Shown here: positions 50,265-62,396 of the stretch, piece after piece
Numbering within the stretch: the first letter of the stretch is position 1
How the letters are laid out: the number at the start of each line of letters is the position of its first letter
Source: Mesostigma viride
Taxonomy: Eukaryota; Streptophyta; Mesostigmatophyceae; Mesostigmatales; Mesostigmataceae
DNA: 64,000 nt
NCBI GenBank assembly: GCA_009746045.1
Contig: RPFO01000156.1
Span: forward strand, 4,720,091-4,784,090
Reading direction: 5' to 3'
The notes under the pieces: generated by a model
What the model was told of the DNA's origin: nothing
Databases searched by the model: none
What the model saw: the letters and a program-made list of their open reading frames with translations, nothing else
Position numbers and translations under genes: made by a program

Positions 50265-52274
50265 ACGTCCTCTGTAGCACATAGTATCTGTAGTAGCACG
50301 TATGCTCCCCACGAGCCACGAGCCACGCGGTAGCCATGGCTGTCGGAGCTCATAACTTTCATGTTTGAGCACCGAATTTAGCCGTGAATATCACTATCGC
50401 TTCGTCTTTCTAAGACGCACAAGCTGATAGAATTTTCCGAATCTAAAACGCAAGATATGACGAGCAAACGCCTGTCGACGCAACGCAGTTTGGCGGATGC
50501 GCTCGCCCGGCCATGAAAATGCGGCAGCTGCGGCTGCAGCTTTGCCAGCTCCGGCAGGCAGCGGTGACACTAGTCGTGCACTGGTGGTCGCCCAGCAACC
50601 TCCCGGGCTTAATGCCTCGCCATCGGCATCGCCTGACCCTAAACGCGCCCGCTCAGCCGATAAAACAGGAGGGTCTTCACGCCCCTCGGAACCGCGCTGT
50701 CGGCCGGCTCCAACCTTTCCAGGTCGATGATCACGACTGGACCAACATGTCTCCGGCCGATGCTCTGCACTGCATCTTCTTCGGGGACTACGCCTCGCTT
50801 TACGACCTGTGCCTCCATCTCCACGACAACAATCGCCTCCTCCTCCCGGACGGCCGCCGATGGAACGACATCCGCCTGCTGTTCGGGTGCCCCCGCCCGG
50901 CGGCCCAACTCCAGCTAGCACACCATCCTCAACTCCCTTCTCCAGCGCTCTGACGGCGAGATCTGGCTGGGCTCCATCCATCTCCGCCCCCACCCTCCGC
51001 TTCCTCCTCACGAAAGCCTTTCAGCAGCCTGTGACCCCCCTTGCTGCCGACGTAGCAGCAATTGGTGGCACGCTGACTGCTGAACTTCCTCACATTTCCA
51101 CCGCCGTCGCCTCCACCTCCACTGCCATTTCCGCCTCCACTGCCGACATCCAAGCCCAGCTCCTCGACCTCGACCAACGCCTTCAAGCCACCGCCACCGC
51201 CCTTGAGAGCTTGCATGACACCGCCGGCCTCACCGCCCAGGCGGTGAAGGACATCGCCGCCCAGCCGGCGCCTGCTGGCCCGGCCGGCGATGCTCCCTCC
51301 ACCTGGGCGGAGCATCACACCACCTCCACCACCTCCACCATCACGGCACAACTCAAGCAACAACAAGCCCTCGACCTTCGCGAGGAAGCCGACATCGCCA
51401 AGTGCAGCCACAATGTCATCGTCAAGCACTTCGACCAGCCGGCAGGTGAGACCTACACGAGCCTTCTTGAGGCATTTAAGTGCGACATTCTTGCCCCCAT
51501 GCTACTCTGACACTGGTGAGCTGGACATAATATGTCGGCTAGCTGTCCGCCTCCCCCGCGCGCGGGGGAAGGCTGGCCCGGCACCCGTGCTCCTCACCTT
51601 TAAGTACATGGCGGACATTGAAGCTGGCGTTCCTTAAATGCCGCAAGAAGCTCTCGAGGACTCGCTTCACGCTGGACGACGACTTGACCCTGGCCCAGCA
51701 ACAGCGGCGACGGGAGCTATGGCCGACCTACCTTCAGCTCCGGCAGAGCGCAGGGAGGAAGCCGGTATACTGGAGGGGGGCGGTCATCCACGTTGACCAC
51801 AAGCCCTGGCAGCCCCCTCCTGCCACCTCAGACTAGGAATCCATACCAGTAGTGTAGATTAGTCAGGCTTGGCCTAGCATGTGGCCCACGCGCATGTGCG
51901 CCCATAATGGCCCCCATGGATGTTGCCTTCAGAATTTAGCCAAGCCATGCCTATAATGGGACCCCCATGGATGTTGCATTAAGAATTTAGCCATGCTATG
52001 CCTAGGCAAAGAGACGCTCTCTGTTGAGAAGCCATGCCCTAGCTCTTGTATAGCCATGATGATCCTCCCCTGTGCCGGAATCCCCTTAGTTGGGTTGAAC
52101 CCGAGACAGCATGGTGGTGCCGGTGCCCTTGAGGCACCTAGAGCAAGTGTTGCTTACATTCCACTCTTGCAGGAAGTAGCCCAGAATGTATTAAAAGCCA
52201 TATGCCCCTTCTCCGGGATATGTGCTATACATGTACTCCCAACGAAGTGATGTTCCTAATTAATTAATTAATTA
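50265..52274 (+). mobile_element. Complete ORF1-only retroelement (family A), 2,010 bp
   Basis: Flanked by the 8-bp duplication ATGGGAGT (50257-50264, 52275-52282). It has the 5' region with GAGCCACGAGCCACGCGGTA, ORF1 (50459-51836), a 3' UTR, hairpin ACTCC-CAAC-GAAGT and an AATT tail. It is inserted into an A-family 3' UTR of opposite orientation. Confidence 0.86.
50459..51836 (+). pseudogene. ORF1 of the family A element (multiple frameshifts)
   Basis: Starts MTSKRLSTQRSLADAL and stops at TAG 51834-51836. Recognisable blocks in shifting frames are SGDTSRALVVAQQPPGLNAS, FGDYASLYDLCLHLHDNNRL, LAADVAAIGGTLTAELPHIS, LLDLDQRLQATATALESLHD, NVIVKHFDQPAGETYTSLLE and FTLDDDLTLAQQQRRRELWP. At least five indels. 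Same architecture as 38901-40265. Confidence 0.75.
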
Positions 52275-52282
52275 ATGGGAGT

Positions 52283-52402
52283 CCCACTATAGTCTGCCAG
52301 AGCTTGGCTAATTAAGGCATCATCCATGGGGAGTCCCGTTATAGGCGCACATGCGCGTAGGCGTGTGCCACGTGCTAGGCTAAGCCTGACTAATCTACAC
52401 TA
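52283..52402 (-). mobile_element. A-family 3' UTR segment of the interrupted host copy
   Basis: Continuation of the A-family element (-) whose parts lie at 49590-49651, 50199-50264, 52283-52402, 53333-53352 and 55620-55832. Confidence 0.65.
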
Positions 52403-52755
52403 CCCTTGCAACAGCCGTAGCAATTTAGAGTCATGCTTTGCCCATGCAGGGAGTTACTCTCTGCTGAGAGGCCATGTGTACCCCAGCTATAGCCTAGCCA
52501 CATACCTTCCGCCCCATATGTCATGCAGGCCTTCTAGGCCCTCTCCTCAAGCCGCCTTGTGTGCTTGTGCTTGTTTAGGAGGCATGAACCATCATGGCGG
52601 TGCAGGTGCACCTTGTGCTCCCAGAGCCGGTGATAGTTGTACATCCTACACCTGCAGGTTGTCGCCCTGATTGTATTACAACCCCATAGATGCCACTTTC
52701 TCAGGGCTATGTGTTACATATGCTCCCCACGGAGCTATGATTTTAATTAATTAAT
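52403..52755 (+). mobile_element. E-family LINE 3' UTR insertion
   Basis: Ends with the hairpin GCTCC-CCAC-GGAGC, TATGATTTT and an AATT tail. Flanked by TAATCTACACTAC (52391-52403, 52756-52768), a duplication of up to 13 bp that partly overlaps the tail. Confidence 0.8.
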
Positions 52756-52767
52756 TAATCTACACTA

Positions 52768-53330
52768 CCGTAGTGGCTTTAATCAAATTGCGAATAAGTA
52801 TTTTTTTTTAGGGTTTTTTGGCATGGATTTGACACTTTACGGGGAAAGTTCAGCCCGGGTTAGATAAATTTCGAGCCCGGGAGCTTGTTTATAGCCAGTG
52901 GCAGACTGGCAGTAGTCAGTCAGGGCGCCTAGTTCAGTGTCTGACTTGGATTATAACCTATCAAGTACATTAATTACCCACCAAGCGCAGTTCCTATAGG
53001 ACAATTGAGTACCAGTATGACATATGGTCCTATCAGTGCTAATAGGGCCCCTAATCAGTGCTAATCAGCCGCGGCGTGGCGTGGCGAGCGCGGCGCTCCA
53101 CTTTTACCTAGCTGCGCCGCGGCCTGCAGCCAGAAACAGGTGTTGCGCATCCCGTTCTTTTTTTTTCGGGTAAATGGGTATCTTTTATTAACCAATAGGA
53201 ATATCGTTAGGTTAAGAGGATTGCGCATCCCGGTTTTCATACTTTACGGGGTAAATTGAAGTATTATTTTAGCACTTTTCGGGGGGTCATTCGAAAAGAA
53301 TTATTCGCAATTTGATTAAAGCCACTACGG
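52768..53330. mobile_element. TA-flanked MITE (mariner-like), 563 bp
   Basis: Terminal inverted repeats of 30 bp start CCGTAGTGGCTTTAATCAAA. TA flanks both ends (52766-52767, 53331-53332), and removing the element restores the A-family sequence CACTACTG. TA duplication plus TIRs is the Tc1/mariner pattern. No transposase inside. Confidence 0.85.
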
Positions 53331-53352
53331 TACTGTTACATATATATTCCCT

Positions 53353-54505
53353 GACTCGTGCCGCCCGGCTGGCCCCAGCAGCATTTTTGGGCTCCGTCGC
53401 TCAGTCGTGGGCGGAAAGCTGCCGGCTCCTGCCCCTTTTGGCAACGGCAGCGCCTGACCTCCTGGACCCCAGCAGCCCTTTGCCCTTCGTCACCGCCATC
53501 CAGGAGGCCTATGCTGAGATCCAGCAGGCCTGTTCTCCCGTCCGTGCCGCTCAGGCGGTACAGCGCCACCTCCCTCGCGGCACTCCCTCGGTCGCCTCCG
53601 TTCAATCTCCCGCCGCATTCCCTGCTCGCGTCATCGATAAACACCAGAAAACCTACGCGGGTATTCTGCACACGGCTGATTGGATTGCTCTTTTCGCGGA
53701 CCTCAACGCCCAGGGACGTGCGTGGCTGTTCTCGCTTTCCTTGCGGAGTGTGGGCTCGGCGTACCTTCGTGCTCTTCCCATGGCCCCCCCATTCGCCTTG
53801 GCTCCCAGCCACTACTCGGTGGCGCTCCGGCACCAGCTATTTGCCCCGCAGCCTCTTGTTCCGGCCGGGCGGCCTTGTGGTAGCTGTGGGCAGCCGCTGG
53901 ATCCCACGGGGACTCACTACCTTGCCTGCATGGGGGCCAACAGAATCAGAATTGGTATTTGTATTTGCACACTGTCCTCCTGACGGTGGTGCTCGCCATG
54001 ATTCGGTCGGTTTTCCCCCACGCGAACATCCGGTCCGAGGATGCGGATGGCGCTGCCTTCTATTCCCCCAACCACCGGCCTGACATCGTGGTGCTGGACT
54101 TTGAGGGGGTGGCCGGCATCTGCTTATTGACGTTTCGGTGGCGCGGCCCTTGGCTCTTAGCCACGTGGCTGGGGCCTCCCTCACGGCAGGTTACACGGCG
54201 GACCGGGCGGAGCGGGCCAAGCTCGATCCTGGCCTACGGCGACGTCGGGCACCATCGTGTGGTGCCCTTTGTCCTGGAGGAGTTTGGTGCCATGGGGCCC
54301 CTGACCTCCGCCTTCTTCAAGGAGTGTTGCCGGCTCCGGGAGGACCGGCTGGACCTGGAGGGCCAGCGGGCCCCATGGTCGGCGCGGACCTGGACGTCAT
54401 ATTGGCGTCAGCCGTCAGCGCTTGTCGGTGGCGCTGACTCGGGCCATGGCTGACATCATGCTCCGCCGTACGCGGGCTGATTTTGCGGTGCAGCAGGGCT
54501 ATTAG
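53353..54505 (+). pseudogene. R1: C-terminal zinc knuckle and restriction-like endonuclease region
   Basis: The first frame (to 53983) ends with the CCHC motif CGSCGQPLDPTGTHYLAC. After shifts it continues AMIRSVFPHANIRSEDADGA and NHRPDIVVLDF with LLxDVSVARP expected, then YGDVGHHRVVPFVLEEFGAM and LTRAMADIMLRRTRADFAVQ, stop 54503-54505. CCHC followed by PD...D is the layout of the C-terminal endonuclease of R2/CRE-type and related algal non-LTR elements. Two G runs are one base shorter than in R2, breaking the frame. The RT domain is not in the window. Confidence 0.7.
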
Positions 54506-54650
54506 GTTCCTCCCGTTAGGCGTTTCCATTGGTCTTATCGTAGTATAGAGCTTTGACATGGCTCTGTCTATAGGTTTATAGCTGGGCGTTTGCTTTGGTT
54601 TGAGTGATTTCACTCTGCTGTAAGTAATTATATTTTTAATATATATATTC
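53353..54650 (+). mobile_element. RLE-type retroelement copy R1, 5'-truncated
   Basis: Lies between ATATATATTCCCT (53340-53352) and an AT-rich junction at 54640. It has an ORF C-terminus and 3' UTR identical to R2. Confidence 0.82.
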
Positions 54651-55484
54651 TGCACACGGCTGATTGGATTGCTCTTTTCGCGGACCTCAACGCCCAGGGA
54701 CGTGCGTGGCTGTTCTCGCTTTCCTTGCGGAGTGTGGGCTCGGCGTACCTTCGTGCTCTTCCCATGGCCCCCCCATTCGCCTTGGCTCCCAGCCACTACT
54801 CGGTGGCGCTCCGGCACCAGCTATTTGCCCCGCAGCCCCTTGTTCCGGCCGGGCGGCCTTGTGGTAGCTGTGGGCAGCCGCTGGATCCCACGGGGACTCA
54901 CTACCTTGCCTGCATGGGGGGCCAACAGAATCAGAATTGGTATTTGTATTTGCACACTGTCCTCCTGACGGTGGTGCTCGCCATGATTCGGTCGGTTTTC
55001 CCCCACGCGAACATCCGGTCCGAGGATGCGGATGGCGCTGCCTTCTATTCCCCCAACCACCGGCCTGACATCGTGGTGCTGGACTTTGAGGGGGGTGGCC
55101 GGCATCTGCTTATTGACGTTTCGGTGGCGCGGCCCTTGGCTCTTAGCCACGTGGCTGGGGCCTCCCTCACGGCAGGTTACACGGCGGACCGGGCGGAGCG
55201 GGCCAAGCTCGATCCTGGCCTACGGCGACGTCGGGCACCATCGTGTGGTGCCCTTTGTCCTGGAGGAGTTTGGGGCCATGGGGCCCCTGACCTCCGCCTT
55301 CTTCAAGGAGTGTTGCCGGCTCCGGGAGGACCGGCTGGACCTGGAGGGCCAGCGGGCCCCATGGTCGGCGCGGACCTGGACGTCATATTGGCGTCAGCGC
55401 TTGTCGGTGGCGCTGACTCGGGCCATGGCTGACATCATGCTCCGCCGTACGCGGGCTGATTTTGCGGTGCAGCAGGGCTATTAG
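54651..55484 (+). pseudogene. R2: CCHC and restriction-like endonuclease domain
   Basis: The frame to about 55215 reads CGSCGQPLDPTGTHYLAC, HTVLLTVVLAMIRSVFPHAN, NHRPDIVVLDFEGGGRHLLI and DVSVARPLALSHVAGASLTA. A frame change at CTCGATCCTGGCCTACGGC, shared with R1, leads to AYGDVGHHRVVPFVLEEFGA and ends LRRTRADFAVQQGY at TAG 55482-55484. The PD-x(n)-D core (RPDIVV, LLIDVSV) is intact. The shared shift means the source copy already carried it or the alignment there is unusual. Confidence 0.75.
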
Positions 55485-55619
55485 GTTCCTCCCGTTAGGC
55501 GTTTCCATTGGTCTTATCGTAGTATAGAGCTTTGACATGGCTCTGTCTATAGGTTTATAGCTGGGCGTTTGCTTTGTTTTGAGTGATTTCACTCTGCTGT
55601 AAGTAATTATATTTTTAAT
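54651..55619 (+). mobile_element. RLE-type retroelement copy R2, head-to-tail behind R1
   Basis: It starts TGCACACGGCTGATTGG, more 5'-truncated than R1, and ends in the same 3' UTR before ATATATATTCCCT (55620-55632). Confidence 0.85.
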
Positions 55620-55832
55620 ATATATATTCCCTAGACTGGGGTTAACGTAATTGCTGAGGTGGCAGGGGGCGCCTGCCAGGGCTTGTGGTCGACGTGGATG
55701 ACCGCCCCCCTCCAGTATATGTACCGGCCAGTTTCCCCCCAGCACTCTGCCGGAGCTGGAGGTAGGTCGGCCATGCACATGCATAGCTCCCGTCGCCTCT
55801 GTTGCTGGGCCAGGGTCAAGTCGTCGTCCAGC
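55620..55832 (-). pseudogene. ORF1 C-terminal remnant of the interrupted A-family copy
   Basis: On - it reads TLDDDLTLAQQQRRREL and continues to AVIHVDHKPWQAPPATS. The 5' side stops abruptly at the TTG tract. Confidence 0.75.
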
Positions 55833-57215
<1,383 letters not shown>

Positions 57216-57219
57216 ACGT

Positions 57220-58460
57220 TGACTTCATGCGTGAGTTGGGCAGGTGGCTGGCTAGGTGAACGGGGCGTGTATGGAGGGACCTGATGGTGCGGGCGTGCGA
57301 GGGCAAATGGGCGGGCACATGCCTGGCTGGTTTGGGTGTTGGGTGGTTAGGTGGTTTGGTGATCGGGTTGTTGAGTGGTTAGGTGGTTAGGTAGTTGTGT
57401 AGCTGGTTGATTGGTTGGTTGGTTGTTCAGTTGCCCTGGAAGTCTTGGGTGGGAGGCTTAGGCTGTAGATGCTTCAAGGGATTCCTAGACATGGGTGGGT
57501 TCAATGGCAGGTGGCTGGCTGAAAGGTGGATGCCTTGGTAAATGGCTGGCCGAGTAGCTGGGAGCACAGGCAGGTGGAGAGGGTGGGTGGATGGGTGGCT
57601 GGTCATGATGGGTAGACGAGTGTTAGGGTGATCGGTTGTAGGCAGATGGCCAGGTGTCTGCGTGATGATAGGCTTTGGAGACTCCTAAGTGGGTGGGTAG
57701 TTAGATGTGTGAGTGAAACAATTGCATGGGTTTGAGGATGGTGGGTTAGTGGTTGGGTGGTTAGGGATGCGTGTGGGTGGGTGGGTTGGTGGATGGGCCA
57801 TTGGTGGTTGGTGGCTGGTGGATGTGTAGATGACTAGGTGTGGGTCGGTGGGCGAAGGGACGGGTAGATGGGCGGGTGGGCGCACAGATATGGATGCGTG
57901 GGTGGGTTTATGGTTGGGACCGACTCACCTGATATCGCTGGTGAAGGGCTGTGCAGGTTGGGGGTGAGGTGGGGGGTGGCTGGCTGAGAAAGTGCATGTG
58001 TGGGTGGGTCAGTGGGTATAAGGGTGGGGGGGCACTGAGTGGTTGAGTGGGTGGGTGGGTGGGTGGGTCAAGGGTGGGTGGCCGGATGGTGCATATGGGG
58101 CATGCTGGCTGGGTGTTTAGGTGGTTGGGTGGTTGGGTGGTTGGCTCATTGGATGGGTGAGTGCTTCCTTATTACCTATTATAGGTGTGTGGGTTGCAAG
58201 CGCAGGTGCCTTGCTGGGTGGGTGAATGTCCAAGTGGGTTGGTTAAGCTGGTTGGGTGCCTAGGTGCATGCGTGGTTATATAATAAGGTGGGTTAGCACG
58301 TGCACGGCTGGCTGGCTGGCTTTGGTCACTAGGTGGGTGGACGTGTGGGTGGCTGGGTGCACGGGCGCGCAAGAGTGTAAGCAGTTCATTGGGTGGGTGA
58401 CCAGGTGGCTGCATGGGTGGGTTACTGCATGGGTGGCTCGGTGCCCACAAAGCACAAGAG
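57220..58460 (+). repeat. Degenerate GGGTGG/GGTTGG-rich region
   Basis: About 1.2 kb of irregular GGTGG, GGTTGG, GGGTGGGTGG and GATGGG motifs, G-rich on +, with no fixed period. Several clusters, for example near 58045-58075 and 58110-58145, have four or more GGG/GG runs that could form G-quadruplexes. Confidence 0.7.
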
Positions 58461-58942
58461 ATGGAGACATGGGATATGCCAATACCATATCACGTGAGCA
58501 TACGTGGATGCCAGGTGACATGTGCCAGCGGCTGGGTGTCACTTCACCTTGATGTTCGCTCGGCATGTTCTTGACATGTATTACACGTATATATCACGCA
58601 TGGTGCGTGTTGGTAGCAACCAAATGGCTGTGTTCTAGTGACGTGGCATGTATTGTCCACCTTTCCTTCCCATTTTGCAATGTGCCAAGTAGTTTAAAGG
58701 TATGGTGTTATGGGGTATATATGGACGTGCACTGCGCATCACAGCAATGTGGCATACTGGCAATGTCTACCTTACATTATACATTCTGCTAGCTATGGTC
58801 ACCACTCAGGCATTCACATGCCCCAAGGTTTTGCACGCTGTTTGTACTAGTCATTCTTGAGTTGCCTGCAAAGAATTAACATGATGTGCCCTAGCTTGGG
58901 GAGTGTCTTGGTGGTTAGTGTTGTTAAAATTGTGATAAAAAA
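58461..58942. other. No feature identified
   Basis: Unique-looking DNA, no convincing ORF. Confidence 0.4.
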
Positions 58943-58989
58943 GAGCCAAAATGGTGACAAATGCAGGCAAATGTCACCATTTTGGGCTC
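58943..58989. repeat. Inverted repeat (17-18-bp arms)
   Basis: Arms GAGCCAAAATGGTGACA and TGTCACCATTTTGGGCTC around 12 bases; one extra base in the right arm. Confidence 0.85.
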
Positions 58990-59115
58990 CGTATGATCTG
59001 AATTTTTGCACATGAATTGTGGGGACCCTGTGTCAGGTGTTGGCATGATGACAATAGGTTTGGGTGTCATTCTGACATTATTTGGATTTAATATTAATTA
59101 AAAATTGCCATTTAC

Positions 59116-59149
59116 GACAAATGCTAGCACTATTTTGCTAGCATTTGTC
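59116..59149. repeat. Inverted repeat (14-bp arms)
   Basis: GACAAATGCTAGCA and its exact complement around 6 bases. Like the hairpin at 58943, the right arm is followed within 12 bases by GGGCTCCG, so the two hairpins are probably diverged copies of one small element. Confidence 0.8.
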
Positions 59150-59470
59150 ACTAAATAGGGCTCCGAATGCCCTAGAACTTTGTACAAGGTCAGAACAACT
59201 CGTATTCGTCACCCTTGCAAAGTTACAGCATAATCTGATATCAATTATTGTTGCTATGCAAGTGCAAGTGGTTTAGGTGGCCAGTTTTGGCCTTGGATCT
59301 GGAGTTAACTTAAGCAGGGAATACCACGTAAACTTAACATTTTGACTCAACTACTCCACCACTAGCCAGACACATCCCGGGGAGTCGTGGGATCCAATCC
59401 TAGGTTAATCCAACCATAAACTTGCCATGGGCCAGAATTTATGTAAAAAAAAGGCCATTTCAAGGTGTTG

Positions 59471-60193
<723 letters not shown>

Positions 60194-61138
60194 GTCCCAC
60201 GCCGCACATGGGCAGCAGAGAATCTATAGTGGCCGAGGGCCGGATATATTTAGGATCGGTGGTACTATCGGGGCACTGCAGTCTGCATGGGACATGGAAA
60301 GACGGTTGCATCATCGGATACCTTCGCGTGAGTTCACAACGGGGTGTATCCTATATAGCAATCGATCGCACGCCAAGTAGATGGAGTGGCATAGAGAGGG
60401 GAGAGCACATTCCCAGATACAGCATGGATACTAGTTCCCGGATGCACATCGACGTGGCCCCCAACCTCCGCCTGGACGGGAACCGCAACGCGGAACGGCA
60501 GTAGTCTCCTCGAGTGGTTGGTGCAGGATGTATGTACCTGGACGTACGTGTGGGGGTGGGTTGGTGGGGGCGTGGGTCTGGTTGGTGGCTTGTGGCCGTG
60601 GTCAGTCAGGTCGGTCACAGCCGGTGCGTCGCTAGACTACAATACTGGTCCGAGGTATTGTTGTGTGTGTGTTTCAATTAAGGGGGGGGGGTCCCACGCG
60701 GAATGGGGTAGATTTTTGCAAGAAAAAAACGCTAATTTCAATCGTCCGAAAACCGGACATTGCGCCGAAATTCTTGCCGAAAATTTGGCAGCCGAGCGAA
60801 TTTTTCGCCGACGGACTTTGCGCCGAAATTTTTGTCTGCCGTGCTTCGAACTCAACCGACTCCTGCTGTTGCGTGCACTTTGTCCGATGCCTGCAGGCCA
60901 CGCACGAACGAATTTTGCGACCGAAATATGACGACTAGACAAGTTTATCGACGACCTACATCGATCTATTGCCACTTTTGAAGTCCTTGGCTTGCTAGCA
61001 GCTTTTGATTATCAATGCCGGGAACAAAATTGCCGAAATTTTTTATTGAATCAGTACATATATGTGCACATGTCCGTAATTTTATCATTCGAATTTGACA
61101 TTGACATTGTCGAGTATTTGACAACTTAGGCATTGCGC
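60194..61138. other. No gene identified
   Basis: Contains a GT/GGGTGG-rich patch (60535-60600) and AT-rich DNA after 60960. Overlapping frames of 60-137 codons lack motifs. Confidence 0.4.
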
Positions 61139-61576
61139 CTAGAAAAAGGTGCCCCATCCGTCGATGTCAAAATCGCCGAAGGAGTACACTCCCTGGTACT
61201 GGTCTCCCCTGTAGTTGGGAGGCTCGCCTGTATACATTTTGGTGTTCCACTTGGCCCCGCCGTTCTCCGCAGCAGCCAGGAACTCCTGCTGGGCCTCGGC
61301 CCTCAGGCGCATCATTGATACATTGGGAGAGCCCGGAATTTCCGTGCTCTCCACCACCACTCTCGCCTGATTGTCAGGCACGCATTGGTAAGCAGGGTTC
61401 AAATCTGAATCGGGTGGCACCAGATCGATCATGCCATTGCCGAACGCAATGACACCTGCACCCCACTGTGCAGAAGGTCCGAGCAACTCTACATCAATTC
61501 TGATGTTTGCAGCGTGCTCATTTTTGTCGACCATCACATAGGTATGCTGAGAACCGAAAATATTGCTCTGCTCCAT
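61139..61576 (-). CDS. Hypothetical protein, 145 codons from first ATG
   Basis: The frame is open from about 61741, but its first ATG is at 61576 (MEQSNIFGSQHTYVMVDKNE). It then has IRIDVELLGPSAQWGAGVIA, RAEAQQEFLAAAENGGAKWN and a C-terminal YSFGDFDIDGWGTFF before TAG. An overlapping frame (61518-61778) is Cys-rich (SDWWSCPSITPYRQ, CSYNPCASGCRGHQ) and also plausible; a splice or frameshift may join the two. I do not recognise either. Confidence 0.4.
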   Translation of the reverse strand: MEQSNIFGSQHTYVMVDKNEHAANIRIDVELLGPSAQWGAGVIAFGNGMIDLVPPDSDLNPAYQCVPDNQARVVVESTEIPGSPNVSMMRLRAEAQQEFLAAAENGGAKWNTKMYTGEPPNYRGDQYQGVYSFGDFDIDGWGTFF

Positions 61577-61897
61577 TTGTGACAGTGTTAAATTTCGGCA
61601 AGGTTGGCTGCTTGCAATCGACAGGAAATTGGTGACCCCGACAGCCAGACGCGCAAGGGTTATAACTGCAGGTAGAACCCAAAATTTGTCGATAAGGAGT
61701 AATGGAAGGGCACGACCACCAGTCACTAGTATTCGCTTCACCGGACACCTTTTTCAGCTTCCGGATAAAATTCAGCAAGAGCAGCGGCGATTAGATACTA
61801 AATATTGCGTTATTGGTTCGTACCGTACCCAGACAAAAATTGTACTAGTGACGCAATTGTACTAGGCGGAATGACAACTGCGCCCGGCAAATAAGTA

Positions 61898-62108
61898 TTT
61901 ATTGCTCCAACCCCACAAAACTTGTTCCGGAGCTGTTCGAAGCGAAGAGCAATGGAAGGGATCGGACCCGAGCCAGATTTGAGTGCGGAACATGATGGCT
62001 GGCCTACCTCACTCCGAACATTAATGTGGACCCGGGTTCGAATCCTGTCAGTGCTATTCGCTTCGAACAGTTCCGGAACGATTTTTTTTGTGGGGGTGGA
62101 GCAATAAA
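61898..62108. mobile_element. MITE-like element, 211 bp, ~50-bp TIRs
   Basis: The ends TTTATTGCTCCAACCCCACA and, 3' of it, TTCCGGAGCTGTTCGAAGCG match the complement of the right end with few differences. The interior holds GGTTCGAATCC at 62035-62045, a Pol III B-box match. No ORF. No clear target duplication. Confidence 0.75.
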
Positions 62109-62396
62109 TTCTCGACATGCAGAAACAAATGTCGAATAGATTGTGCAAAAAAATATCGAAATCCTTATCATTATTTAAATATACAGCATAAAATTATGTT
62201 GCAGTAAAAAATAACTGTTAATTGAAGGCCGCAAAAAATTATCAACTACCCTTAAACTTGACCACAGAAAGATCTCGAAAAATATATACAATATATGCGG
62301 CCACCTTTTTACACCCTACTGAAGCCCCACTCTAAAGATATAATACGAGCCGAAACTAGGGCGTCGTCTACCCGCAGCGAGACCCCAATTTCTTGT
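62109..62396. other. AT-rich spacer
   Basis: 3' flank of the - strand gene ending at 62397. No feature seen. Confidence 0.4.
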
